From RUG705 sp934101175 (lineage in GTDB: Bacteria; Bacillota_I; Bacilli_A; RF39; UBA660): a stretch of 64,000 bases of DNA. The DNA lies in contig CAKOQC010000003.1 in assembly GCA_934101175.1 (NCBI GenBank), positions 116,398-180,397 of the forward strand, read 5' to 3'. The notes under the pieces are model-generated. The model saw nothing but the letters and a program-made list of their open reading frames with translations, did not search any database and was not told the origin of the DNA. Numbering within the stretch: position 1 is the stretch's first letter; the number at the start of each line of letters is the position of its first letter. The position numbers and the translations under genes are program-made. Positions 42,295 to 51,888 of this stretch are shown here, in pieces.

Positions 42295-45200
42295 ATGAAA
42301 AAAATAACTGACAAATTTGTGAAAATTTTAATGCTTGTTAGTATGATTTTTTCTAGTCTTCAAACTCCAATACAAGTATTTGCTAAGGAGATAGCAAATA
42401 ATGATAGTGAAATACCAGTAGGATCTATCAAACTTGGAGAGAATGGACAAATAGAAGAAAGCGGTAGTGCAAGCACAACAAAAGTTGAAAATGGTATTAG
42501 TGTAACTAAAACAGTATCTAAGACAGATACTTTAGGTAAATACCATGTAAAATTTGAAGTGAAAGGAACAAAAACAGAAACTAGTAGACCAGTATATGTC
42601 GTAGTTGTATTCGATAGATCTGGTAGTATGAAGGAAAATGCTAAAGGCAAGCAAGATATATCTAAATGGAATAATGCAGTAAGTGGTGCTAAGAGTTTTG
42701 CTAATTCAATTTTAACAAATATACCTAATGCTAAATTAGGATTAGTAACGTTTGCTAAAGAAGCTAGTTTAGCACGTGGTTTTGAAAATGCAAACTTTGA
42801 TGATGTAAATAATAGATCATTATTTGGTAGTGCAAATGGTGGTACTAATTTAGATGCCGGTCTTCAAGAAGCACAAAAATTATTTCAAGATACTCAAATA
42901 GAAGATAATGCTTTAAAATATGTTGTAGTTATGAGTGATGGTAAACCAACATATTATAATGACACCTGTTATGGCCTTTTTGGTAATGAATACGCATGTA
43001 TTCGTGGGGAGGGTGATGTAACAAATCGTGGTACGTTAGAAGCTACTTTAAAAACAGCTGATGAAGTTAAAAAGATTGCTACGGTATATTCAATTGGATA
43101 TTCTTTAAAAAATGGATATGCTTATGAAGGAAAATATACTTACAATGGTACTACATATAATGAAAAGTTAACAGCAGCTGATATCTTAACAAAAGTAGCA
43201 ACACCAGCAGAACAAGGTAAGAAATATTATTATTCAGCTGATGATAAAGATCAAATAGTAACAGCATTTACTGATATTGCTAAACAAATAGTTAAATCTG
43301 GAACTAATGCACAAATAATAGATAAACTAGGAAGTAATTTTAAATTAGTAAATGACGATAATAATAATTATGGAATAGAAAAAGCTAGTGAAGTGTATGA
43401 AGAATTATCTGATGATACGATAACTTTTGAATTCGATATAGAAATAGATCAAGATGCTAGTACTGGATGGCATCAAACAAATGCAGGATTTAGATTAGAA
43501 TATATTGATAATAATGGAGTAAAACAAACTATAAATGGAGAAGAAGATCCATATGTATATTGGGTACAAAAGACTTATCAATATAAAGTAAGCTATTATA
43601 AAGATAGTTTTAATGAAGGCAATAAGATTGCTACTGATACAAGAGAAGCGGCTAATGGAACAGTTATTAATATAGATAATGTAGAAAAAGATAAATACTT
43701 ATTTGGAAGATATCAATTTGATAGTATTGATCCAGAAAGTATTACTATAACTAACGATGGAAAAGTTAAAGAGATTAAAGTTTTATATACAGCAGAAGGA
43801 ACTGTAACAGCAAGATATAAAGATACTAATGGAGTAGTATTAGCACAAGAAGAAACTACTACTGGAATAGTAGGTAAGGACTATACTACTAATAGTAAAA
43901 ATATATATGGATATACATTAGTTAGTGAACCTACTAATAAAAATGGAGTATATACATATAATGAAGATAATGAACCAATATATGTAGATTATATATATAC
44001 TAAGAATGAAGGAGCATTAGAAATTAATGATGTTATTAAAACACAAATTAATAAAATAACTGGTGCTAATTCAACATTTAAATATATTCTTAGTTATAAT
44101 GGTAAATTAGATAATTACGTAGGAAAAGCTAATTTAACATTAGTAGATACATTACCTTATGATGTAGAAAGTATTGAATATGATGAGAGTATTTGTAGTT
44201 ATGATAGTATAACTAGAAAATTAACTTGTAATAAAGAAGTTGAAATTACTGAAAATAATAAAGATACTATTCTTAATACACAAATAGAAGTAATAGTTAA
44301 ATATAAGAGATTAACTAGTACAACTGATTTAAAAGTTAAGAATATTGTAGATTCTAAATTAGTATATGGAGTTAATAGTGTTACTGATAATGCTTCAGTA
44401 GAAGATACTATTAAAGCTTCTAAAGTAACAGCTATCTATGTAGACGAAAATGATAATACATTAGCTAGTAGTGAAGTTAGTACAGGACTTATTGATAATG
44501 AATATACAACTAGTGAAAAGACTATTTATGGATATACATTAAAAGAAGTACCTGCTAATAAGAACGGAGTATATACAGAAGAAGAAATTATAGTTAAATA
44601 TGTATATACTAAGAATGATGGAACAGTTACTAAGAATGAAGTAGTTAAGACTGGACTAGAAAATGTTAATAGTATTGACGGAGTATTTAATTATACATTA
44701 AGTTATAATGGAGAAATTAAGGATTATGTAGGAAAAGCTAAATTAACTTTAGTAGATACATTACCTTATGAACTAGAAAATGGTTCTACTTATGAAGGAT
44801 GTACTTATAATGTTCAAGATAAGACATTAACTTGTGTTAAAGAATTTGATATTACTGAAGAAAATAATAAAGTAGAAGCTAGTTTTGATTTATCACTAAT
44901 ATTTAAGAATGTTGATAGTGATAAGATTACTAATAAAGTTAAATCTACATTAGAATATGGAAATAATCATAATGAAGATGAAGATAAAACTGAAACTGAA
45001 GTATTTAAAGGAACAGTTATTGCTAGATACTTAGATGAAGATAAAAATGTAATAGCTAAACAAGAAACTAGTACAGATTTAGGTGGTAAAGAATACACAA
45101 CTAATGAAAAGACTATTTATGGATATACATTAAAAGAAATGCCTACTAATAAGAATGGTAAATATATAGCTAAAGAAACTATTTATGTAGATTATATTTA

Positions 45201-46524
45201 TACTAAAAATGATGGTGTATTAGTAGAAAATGATGTTGTTAAAACACAAATTAACAAAATAGTTGGAGCTAATTCAACATTTAAATATATTCTTAGTTAT
45301 AATGGTAAACTAGATAGTTATGTAGGAAAAGCTAATTTAACATTAGTAGATACATTACCTTATGATGTAGAAAGTATTGAATATGATGAGAATATTTGTA
45401 GTTATGATAGTATAACTAGAAAATTAACTTGCAGTAAAGAAGTAGAAATTACTGAAGATAATAAAGATACTATTCTTAATACACAAATAGAAGTAATAGT
45501 TAAATATAATAAGTTAACTAGTACAACTGATTTAGAAGTTAAGAATATTGTAGATTCTAAATTAGTATATGGAGTTAATAGTGCTACTGATAATGACGAT
45601 GTAGTAGATACTATTAAAGCTTCTAAAGTAACAGCTATCTATGTAGACGAAGAAGATAATACATTAGCTAGTAGTGAAGTTACTACAGGACTTATTGATA
45701 ATGAATATACAACTAGTGAAAAAGATATTCTTGGATATACATTAAAAGAAGTACCTGCTAATAAGAACGGAGTATATACAGAAGAAGAAATTATAGTTAA
45801 GTATGTGTATACTAAGAATATAGGAACTTCAGAAGAAGATCTTAAGAAAGTTGGACTTGATGAAATAACTTCAATAGATGAAGCATTTATCTATACAATT
45901 ACTTATAATGCAACAATAAAAGATTATGTTGGAGATGTTAAGTTAGTTATAGTAGATAAATTACCATATGAAATAGATATGGAAAAGTCAGTTATTGATA
46001 CTAATAGTGATGATATAGAATGTAAATACATTAATGGAGAAATAGTTTGTGAATACAATAAAACTATTAATTCAGAAAATGATAATACAATTGATATTAT
46101 TATTAACTTAGAATTATATTTTAAAAATATTGATAGTGATATGGTTATTAACAAAGTAGAATCTATGCTTACTTATGGAGAAGAAGAAAAAGAATCTAAA
46201 GATGAAACTGGTACAAAAGTATTAAGTGGAACAGTAATTGTTAACTATGTTACAGAAGATGGAGAAGAACTTGCTCCAAGCGAAGAAATGACAGGATTAG
46301 TAGGAGAAGATTATAAGACTACTAAAAAGGCATTTGATAAATATTACTTAAAAGAAGTTAAAGGTAATGAAACAGGAGTATACAAAGAAGATACTCAAGA
46401 AGTTACTTATGTATATAGTTTAATACCTTTACCTCCGCAAACAGGTTATGAAGGAAATAATACTAATTATCTTGGATTATTTATCTTAGGATTAGTAATG
46501 TTATTCTTCAAAAAGAGAATATAA
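42295..46524 (+). CDS. Large cell-wall-anchored adhesin: VWA domain plus MucBP and isopeptide-type repeats
   Basis: A 1409-residue protein with a signal peptide (residues 1-30, ending VFA). A von Willebrand A domain follows (~95-335) with MIDAS DRSGS and VMSDGKPTYY, then a beta domain to ~430. The stalk alternates MucBP-type domains (pattern TARYxDxNxxxLAxxE...GYTLKExPxNKNG) with Ig-like TLVDTLPY domains. It ends in PLPPQTG, a hydrophobic segment and KKRI, an LPxTG-like sorting signal in which the residue before PQTG is Pro. A 1203-base segment of the stalk is nearly duplicated. It probably binds mucus or host glycoproteins. Own consensus promoter; GGGAGGG ribosome site. Confidence 0.88.
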   Translation: MKKITDKFVKILMLVSMIFSSLQTPIQVFAKEIANNDSEIPVGSIKLGENGQIEESGSASTTKVENGISVTKTVSKTDTLGKYHVKFEVKGTKTETSRPVYVVVVFDRSGSMKENAKGKQDISKWNNAVSGAKSFANSILTNIPNAKLGLVTFAKEASLARGFENANFDDVNNRSLFGSANGGTNLDAGLQEAQKLFQDTQIEDNALKYVVVMSDGKPTYYNDTCYGLFGNEYACIRGEGDVTNRGTLEATLKTADEVKKIATVYSIGYSLKNGYAYEGKYTYNGTTYNEKLTAADILTKVATPAEQGKKYYYSADDKDQIVTAFTDIAKQIVKSGTNAQIIDKLGSNFKLVNDDNNNYGIEKASEVYEELSDDTITFEFDIEIDQDASTGWHQTNAGFRLEYIDNNGVKQTINGEEDPYVYWVQKTYQYKVSYYKDSFNEGNKIATDTREAANGTVINIDNVEKDKYLFGRYQFDSIDPESITITNDGKVKEIKVLYTAEGTVTARYKDTNGVVLAQEETTTGIVGKDYTTNSKNIYGYTLVSEPTNKNGVYTYNEDNEPIYVDYIYTKNEGALEINDVIKTQINKITGANSTFKYILSYNGKLDNYVGKANLTLVDTLPYDVESIEYDESICSYDSITRKLTCNKEVEITENNKDTILNTQIEVIVKYKRLTSTTDLKVKNIVDSKLVYGVNSVTDNASVEDTIKASKVTAIYVDENDNTLASSEVSTGLIDNEYTTSEKTIYGYTLKEVPANKNGVYTEEEIIVKYVYTKNDGTVTKNEVVKTGLENVNSIDGVFNYTLSYNGEIKDYVGKAKLTLVDTLPYELENGSTYEGCTYNVQDKTLTCVKEFDITEENNKVEASFDLSLIFKNVDSDKITNKVKSTLEYGNNHNEDEDKTETEVFKGTVIARYLDEDKNVIAKQETSTDLGGKEYTTNEKTIYGYTLKEMPTNKNGKYIAKETIYVDYIYTKNDGVLVENDVVKTQINKIVGANSTFKYILSYNGKLDSYVGKANLTLVDTLPYDVESIEYDENICSYDSITRKLTCSKEVEITEDNKDTILNTQIEVIVKYNKLTSTTDLEVKNIVDSKLVYGVNSATDNDDVVDTIKASKVTAIYVDEEDNTLASSEVTTGLIDNEYTTSEKDILGYTLKEVPANKNGVYTEEEIIVKYVYTKNIGTSEEDLKKVGLDEITSIDEAFIYTITYNATIKDYVGDVKLVIVDKLPYEIDMEKSVIDTNSDDIECKYINGEIVCEYNKTINSENDNTIDIIINLELYFKNIDSDMVINKVESMLTYGEEEKESKDETGTKVLSGTVIVNYVTEDGEELAPSEEMTGLVGEDYKTTKKAFDKYYLKEVKGNETGVYKEDTQEVTYVYSLIPLPPQTGYEGNNTNYLGLFILGLVMLFFKKRI

Positions 46525-46563
46525 TTTATAGAAAAGAAGCAGATTGATTGAAGTGATAAAATA

Positions 46564-46603
46564 AATGTAGACAGTCAAAAAAGACACAGTCTGCATTTTT
46601 TTG
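46564..46603 (+). terminator. Terminator of the adhesin gene
   Basis: 9-bp stem AATGTAGAC/GTCTGCATT (one T:G) with T7. A further hairpin without a clear T-run lies at 46606-46627 (GTCTATTT/AAATAGAC). Confidence 0.8.
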
Positions 46604-46676
46604 TGGTCTATTTTTAGATAAATAGACATAAAATTAAGAGATAAAAATAAGATTAGTAAAATAAGTGTCAAGTGGG

Positions 46677-46705
46677 TTGAATTTTGTAAGCTGGGTGTTT
46701 ATAAT
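46677..46705 (+). promoter_or_regulatory. Sigma-A promoter of the pilus operon
   Basis: TTGAAT, a 17-base spacer and TATAAT. It sits 54 bases before the first gene of the signal-peptidase and pilus unit. Confidence 0.75.
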
Positions 46706-46758
46706 ATTAAGTCAACTAAGAGAGAATATGCGGGTTAATGATATATAAGGGTGGTTTT

Positions 46759-47205
46759 ATGGATAATAAAGAACTTAGAAAAATGAACCGAAAAGAACTT
46801 TTGGAAATTATATTAGCACAAACCAAAAGAATAGAAGATTTAGAATTAGAAATAAAGAAAGTAAAAGGAGAACTTAATTCTAAGAAGATTGAAATAGAAG
46901 AAGCAGGTAATATAGCAGAAGCAGCATTAAAACTAAATAAAGTATTTGAAACAGCAGAAATAGCAGCAGAACAATATAGAAAAGCTATTAAAAATAAAGA
47001 AGATAAAGATTATCAGAAAATGTTAAAAGAATATGAAAAAGAAAAGAAGAGAATGTTAAAGAAAGTAGAAAGCGATTGTCTTAAAAAGAAAGAAGAAGCT
47101 GATAATTATATAAAAGATATAGAGATGAAAGTAAAAGAAATGATAGAGGGTAATAAAGACTTAGCTAAAGAAATAAAGATTAGAAAAGGGAAAAAGAAAG
47201 CATGA
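46759..47205 (+). CDS. Coiled-coil protein heading the pilus operon
   Basis: A 148-residue charged helical protein (LRKMNRKELLEIILAQTKRIEDLELEIKKVKGELNSKKIEIEEAGNIAEAALKL). Proteins of this pattern, sometimes labelled DNA-repair proteins without good reason, are commonly found beside signal peptidase and sortase-pilus genes in Gram-positive gut bacteria. It has no signal peptide, so is cytoplasmic. ATG 46759 is chosen for the AAGGGTGG upstream; 46738 is also in frame. It ends in TGA overlapping the next ATG (ATGA). Confidence 0.65.
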   Translation: MDNKELRKMNRKELLEIILAQTKRIEDLELEIKKVKGELNSKKIEIEEAGNIAEAALKLNKVFETAEIAAEQYRKAIKNKEDKDYQKMLKEYEKEKKRMLKKVESDCLKKKEEADNYIKDIEMKVKEMIEGNKDLAKEIKIRKGKKKA

Positions 47206-47783
47206 AAGATAAATTATTAACAAAATCTTTTTCAGTAACAGAAATAGAAAATGAATTAAAAAGAGTATCATATAAATCTAAATATATAAAGATACTTAAA
47301 AGTACAATATATGGCTTAATAATAGTATTAGCAGTAGCAATGTTAGTAGTTACCTTAGTTATGCCAGTATTAGAAGTTAGTGAGTCTTCAATGAAACCAC
47401 TTCTTAATGATGGAGAAATAGTTCTTACTTTAAAGACAAAGAATTTAAAAAGTGGTGATATAGTAGCTTTTTATCAAGGAAATAAGATACTTATTAAAAG
47501 AGTAATAGCAGGATCTGGTAGTTTTATTAATATAGAACAAAACGGGGATGTATATATTGATGGAAAGTTATTTGATAATGATAATGTTACTAATAAGATG
47601 TTAGGAGATACAAAATTAGAGTTTCCTTATCAAGTACAAGATGGTACATATTTTGTACTTAGTGATGAGAGAGATAATATGATAGATTCTAGAAATGAAG
47701 ATGTTAGTTTGGTTAAGAAAGATAATATTATAGGGAAAGTAATATTTAGAGTATGGCCAATAAAAAAATTAGGTAGAGTATAG
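47202..47783 (+). CDS. Signal peptidase I
   Basis: A 193-residue protein with one N-terminal membrane helix (residues ~35-57) and an S24/S26-type catalytic domain. Ser63 is in SESSMKP, Lys99 in ILIKRVIAG, and the later box VLSDERDNMIDSRN matches GDNxxxSxDSR with changes. It removes signal peptides from exported proteins. Its place inside the pilus operon suggests it processes the pilins and adhesins encoded here. It has the Ser/Lys dyad of bacterial LepB rather than the His of SipW. Confidence 0.88.
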   Translation: MKDKLLTKSFSVTEIENELKRVSYKSKYIKILKSTIYGLIIVLAVAMLVVTLVMPVLEVSESSMKPLLNDGEIVLTLKTKNLKSGDIVAFYQGNKILIKRVIAGSGSFINIEQNGDVYIDGKLFDNDNVTNKMLGDTKLEFPYQVQDGTYFVLSDERDNMIDSRNEDVSLVKKDNIIGKVIFRVWPIKKLGRV

Positions 47784-47807
47784 GGGTAAAAATAAGGAGG
47801 TTATGAA

Positions 47808-50291
47808 GTGAAAAAGGTTGGTAAAATATTCTTGTTATTTTTATCATTAGTATTCTTTATTAGTCCAATAGTTAAGGTATTAGCAGAACCTCTTGAAGGA
47901 CACAAACAAGTTACTAATCAAGGAGGAAGTAATACTAATAGTAAAGATGGAGTAACAGTTAGTAAAACAATTAAAGAATCTAATATAGAGAATTATTTTG
48001 ATATTACTTTAACAGTAGAAACAACAAGTAAGATTGAAGAAATTACTAAAGCACAAGACTTGGCAGTAGTAATTGTTATGGATATATCTAATACAATGAA
48101 TTATGGATTAACTAGTGAGAATACAACCGGTGATACAAGAATTAGTGTTGCTAAAGATTCAGCAAAGAGATTTGTTGAAAAATTTTATAATTATTCAAAA
48201 AATAGTAATGCTATAAGACAGATAGGATTAGTTACTTTTAATAGAGATGCACATGATATATTTAGTGGTCTTGTGGATGCTAAGAGTACTTCTCTTGATA
48301 CACTTAATTCTAATATAGATGGAATAAAAGCTCCAAGTGATAATAATATTAAATGGACTAATATGGAAGCTGGATTAAAAATGGCAAGTAATTTGCTTAA
48401 TAAGACGTCAGTTAAGAATAAATATATTATCTTTTTAACAGATGGTTTACCTACAACATATATTAAAAGTAAATATACAGGATATACTCCTGGTACATCT
48501 AATCCAGATACAAGTAAAGGATATACGGAAGGAATTTTCTATAATTTTCAAAGAAAAGTGACTGTATCTGGTACCAATTATAGTGAGTTTGGAGCAAGAA
48601 AAGCAGAATTACAAGCTTATAATATGAAAAATAATGGAATAAAGATTTATTCAATTGGAGTAGGCATTACTGGCCAAAGTACATTATATAAATTACAATA
48701 TAAAACAAATGCAGATGGATATGCACTATCTCATACAGTAGATACAGATACTGAAGCAAACAATCATACTTATACGAAGAATGCTACATATAAAGTTCCT
48801 AGATATTATACAGTACTTCCAGGAGTAAACTCTCCTAGTAAGAATGCTACTAGTAATAATAATATTAAGAAATTATATAATGATACATCTTATTATAAGA
48901 CTTGGTTAAGTCAATATATTGGTTCTGATACAATAGGATCAAGTGAAAGAAAATATTATTATGATTCAGATAATAAAAAGGCTTTGGAGAATGCTTATGA
49001 TAAAATATTTGAAGATATTAAAGAGATGACTAGTCAAGAAATAAGTGCATCATGGGTAGCAGAAGATCCGATGAATGCTAACGGGGTGGTAAAAAATATT
49101 CAATTCGTAGGATTATATGATGATAACTTAGAATTAAAAGATAATTTAAATATTAATAATGATAATGAAAGTGATACAGCTACTTATAACGATAATAAGG
49201 ATACTTTATCATGGGATTTAAAGAATTCTACTAGAGAAGAAATAAAGAAGACTGAGAATGGTAAAGAGATTACTTATTATAAATATGAAGTTAAATATAG
49301 AATTCGTTTGCAAAATGAACTTACTGATTTTATAAAAAATAAGAGTTATCTTACAAATGATAAAACATCTTTAGATTATGTAGTAATAGAAAATGTCAAT
49401 GGAGAGAATATTAGAACAGAAAAAAGAACAATAGAATTTCCTATACCTGAAGTTATGGGTTACTTAGGAGAATTAGAATTTAAGAAGATAAGTGAATATG
49501 ATAATAGTCTTATGAATGGAGTTAAATTTAGATTAGTACATGATGATAAGTGTACTTGTATGAAAGAAAGAAAACATATGGATAAAGATTATTATATAGA
49601 AGAACTTTCTTCAGAGGGAATAGTTAAATTTGAGAATATTCCATCAGGACATAGTTATAAGTTATATGAAGTAGAGAATGATGGACTTCATGAGATAGAT
49701 ACTAATAAGTATGATGTAGATGTATCTTATGGAGATACGACTACTAATATTAAAGATAAGATAATTATTAATAAATATAAAAGAAGAGAATTAGAGATAT
49801 CTAAAGAAGTTTCTGGAATAGAAACTGATAGAGAATTTAATTTCTTAATAGAAGCTACTTATAAGGATAAGAAAGTAGAAGAAACATATCCAATTATTAG
49901 GATAGATAAAAATAATAGAAGAGTAGAAGATACAATAACTTTTATAGATGGAAAGATTACATTTAATCTTGCTAATAATGAGAAGATTATAATAAAAGAT
50001 TTACCATATATGATGAGTTATACAGTAAAAGAATTAAATACAGATGGTTATGTAGTTAAATATCAAATAAATGAAGGAGATATAGAATTATATGATCCAG
50101 ATAAGCCTTTAGTAAATAATCTTACAGATAATATAACATTTAAGATTATTAATACTTCAGGATATGAACTTCCTGCTACTGGTAGTAGTAGAATGTTAAT
50201 TTTGATAATAATAGGATTACTATTATTAATAGGACCTGTTATTTATATAGGATACGATATTTATAAAGGAAAGGTAAAGCTGACTTTCTAA
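47808..50291 (+). CDS. Pilus tip/adhesin protein with VWA and Cna-B domains
   Basis: An 827-residue protein with a signal peptide (~1-26, ending VLA) and a VWA domain (~75-400) whose MIDAS reads MDISNTM (last Ser replaced by Thr) with FLTDGLPTTY. An immunoglobulin-like region follows, then Cna-B/SpaA-type domains (GELEFKKISEYDNSLMNGVKFRL; RRELEISKEVSGIETDREFNFLIEATY). The sorting signal is ELPATGS plus hydrophobic segment and positive tail. The architecture is that of a sortase-assembled tip adhesin. Start GTG with AAGGAGG eight bases upstream. In the pilus operon before the major pilin. Confidence 0.88.
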   Translation: MKKVGKIFLLFLSLVFFISPIVKVLAEPLEGHKQVTNQGGSNTNSKDGVTVSKTIKESNIENYFDITLTVETTSKIEEITKAQDLAVVIVMDISNTMNYGLTSENTTGDTRISVAKDSAKRFVEKFYNYSKNSNAIRQIGLVTFNRDAHDIFSGLVDAKSTSLDTLNSNIDGIKAPSDNNIKWTNMEAGLKMASNLLNKTSVKNKYIIFLTDGLPTTYIKSKYTGYTPGTSNPDTSKGYTEGIFYNFQRKVTVSGTNYSEFGARKAELQAYNMKNNGIKIYSIGVGITGQSTLYKLQYKTNADGYALSHTVDTDTEANNHTYTKNATYKVPRYYTVLPGVNSPSKNATSNNNIKKLYNDTSYYKTWLSQYIGSDTIGSSERKYYYDSDNKKALENAYDKIFEDIKEMTSQEISASWVAEDPMNANGVVKNIQFVGLYDDNLELKDNLNINNDNESDTATYNDNKDTLSWDLKNSTREEIKKTENGKEITYYKYEVKYRIRLQNELTDFIKNKSYLTNDKTSLDYVVIENVNGENIRTEKRTIEFPIPEVMGYLGELEFKKISEYDNSLMNGVKFRLVHDDKCTCMKERKHMDKDYYIEELSSEGIVKFENIPSGHSYKLYEVENDGLHEIDTNKYDVDVSYGDTTTNIKDKIIINKYKRRELEISKEVSGIETDREFNFLIEATYKDKKVEETYPIIRIDKNNRRVEDTITFIDGKITFNLANNEKIIIKDLPYMMSYTVKELNTDGYVVKYQINEGDIELYDPDKPLVNNLTDNITFKIINTSGYELPATGSSRMLILIIIGLLLLIGPVIYIGYDIYKGKVKLTF

Positions 50292-50331
50292 ATAAATAGA
50301 ATATTCAAATTCAGAGGGAAAGGATGAAAAT

Positions 50332-51795
50332 ATGAAAAAGGTAATGAAAAAAATAATTAGTACATTACTAGTATTAACAATGGTGCTAGTACAAATTGTA
50401 CCAACAACATTAGTTAAAGCAGATACCGTAAGTGGTAGAGGTGATAGTCAAAAAGGAAGTATTACAATAGATAATGCAATAGTAGATAAGACATATACTA
50501 TTTATAGAATTTTTGACTTAGAGTCATATTCTTATGATAAAGATAGTAATGGAAATATTACTAATGCAGCATTTGTATATAAAGTAGCAAGTAAATGGGC
50601 TAACTTTATTAATCAAGATACTATTAAGGGAGTATACGTTTTAGTAGATGAAAATGGAAATGTTACATGGAAAGAAAATGCTTCAGTATCAGAATTTGCA
50701 AAATTAGCAATAGAATATGCTAAAGCTAATGGTATAGAAAATGATGGAGAACAAAAAGCAACTTCTAAAGAAGTAAAATTTACAAATTTAACATTAGGAT
50801 ACTATTTAGTAGATTCTACAGTAGGTAGTTTATGTGGATTAAATACTACTAAACCTGATGCAATAATTAAAGAGAAAAATGATATTCCAACTATTGATAA
50901 GAAAGTAGATAATAATGGTACATGGGATAAAGAAAGTAATGCACAAATAGGAGATAAAGTTTTATATAAGACAACTATTACAGTTAAGAAGGGTGCAGAA
51001 AACTATGTATTAACAGATACTATGACTGAAGGGTTAACTCCTAATAATGATGTTGTAGTAAAGATTGGTGATACTTTAGTAGAAACAGAAAAATATACTA
51101 TTACATATGAAAATAATGGATTTGTATTAAAGTTTAAGAATGAATATATGGCTACATTAACTGAAAATACAGTTATTACAGTTACTTATTCTGCCACTTT
51201 AAATGAGAAAGCAGTTATTTGTAAAACTGATAGTTGTGGTCATAATGATAATAAGACTTATTTAGAGTATGGAGATAATAATAAGACACAAGAAGATGTT
51301 ACAAAGACTTATACTTATGAATTTACTTTAATTAAGACTAATTCTAAGAAAGAACAACTAGAAGGAGCTGAATTTGAATTATATGATAAGGCTACTGGTG
51401 GAGAGAAGATTTTAGTATTTAAAGTAGAAGACGGAGTATATAGAATAGCTAAAACTAATGAAGAGAAAGCTAAAGCAGAAACTATTAAAGTAGGCAAGGC
51501 GATTATTTTAGGATTAGATAGTGATAAGACTTACTATCTAGAAGAAGTTGAACATCCAGATGGTTATAACAAATTAACAAGTCGTGCAGAAGTTAAGGTT
51601 AATCCAAAAACTGGTAATGGTGATGGGGTAAATGTAGTAGAAATTACAAAAGAAGTAGTTAACTTAACAGGAGCAGAATTACCATCAACAGGTGGTATTG
51701 GTACAGTATTATTTGTTAGTATTGGCTCATTAATAGTACTATCTTTTGGAGTATTATTAGTAACTAAATTAAGACTTTCAAAGATGACTATATAA
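50332..51795 (+). CDS. Major pilin (SpaA-like, LPxTG)
   Basis: A 487-residue protein. Signal peptide (~1-32, ending VKA), N-terminal domain KGSITIDNAIVDKTYTIYRIFDL, and the typical pilin junction NDIPTIDKKVDNNGTW. A middle isopeptide domain (DKVLYKTTITV...YVLTDTMTEGL) and a C-terminal Cna-B domain (FTLIKTNSKKEQLEGAEFELY, YYLEEVEHPDGY) follow. It ends ELPSTGG with hydrophobic helix and charged tail. Lys residues near TIDKK are candidates for the inter-subunit bond; no classical YPK motif is seen. Located immediately before sortase C. Confidence 0.9.
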   Translation: MKKVMKKIISTLLVLTMVLVQIVPTTLVKADTVSGRGDSQKGSITIDNAIVDKTYTIYRIFDLESYSYDKDSNGNITNAAFVYKVASKWANFINQDTIKGVYVLVDENGNVTWKENASVSEFAKLAIEYAKANGIENDGEQKATSKEVKFTNLTLGYYLVDSTVGSLCGLNTTKPDAIIKEKNDIPTIDKKVDNNGTWDKESNAQIGDKVLYKTTITVKKGAENYVLTDTMTEGLTPNNDVVVKIGDTLVETEKYTITYENNGFVLKFKNEYMATLTENTVITVTYSATLNEKAVICKTDSCGHNDNKTYLEYGDNNKTQEDVTKTYTYEFTLIKTNSKKEQLEGAEFELYDKATGGEKILVFKVEDGVYRIAKTNEEKAKAETIKVGKAIILGLDSDKTYYLEEVEHPDGYNKLTSRAEVKVNPKTGNGDGVNVVEITKEVVNLTGAELPSTGGIGTVLFVSIGSLIVLSFGVLLVTKLRLSKMTI

Positions 51796-51830
51796 ATATA
51801 AAATAGCAGTAAAATCAGCTTATTATATTA

Positions 51831-51859
51831 TTCTAAGGAGAGTGTTACTCTCCTTAGAA
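51831..51859 (+). promoter_or_regulatory. Intercistronic hairpin between major pilin and sortase
   Basis: Perfect 12-bp stem TTCTAAGGAGAG/CTCTCCTTAGAA with loop TGTTA, extendable by A/T pairs on both sides. It is not followed by a T-run, so not a standard terminator. Its 3' arm contains CTCCTT, complementary to the AAGGAG of the sortase ribosome site at 51871-51878, so an alternative pairing could hide that site. It may set the high pilin to low sortase ratio. Confidence 0.6.
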
Positions 51860-51888
51860 ATAATATTATTAAAGGAGGTAAAATACTT

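Noticed and set aside
44038..46420. Integrated element signalled by long DNA repeats
   Set aside because: The repeats lie inside one open adhesin gene and encode MucBP/Ig modules; no mobility gene is present.
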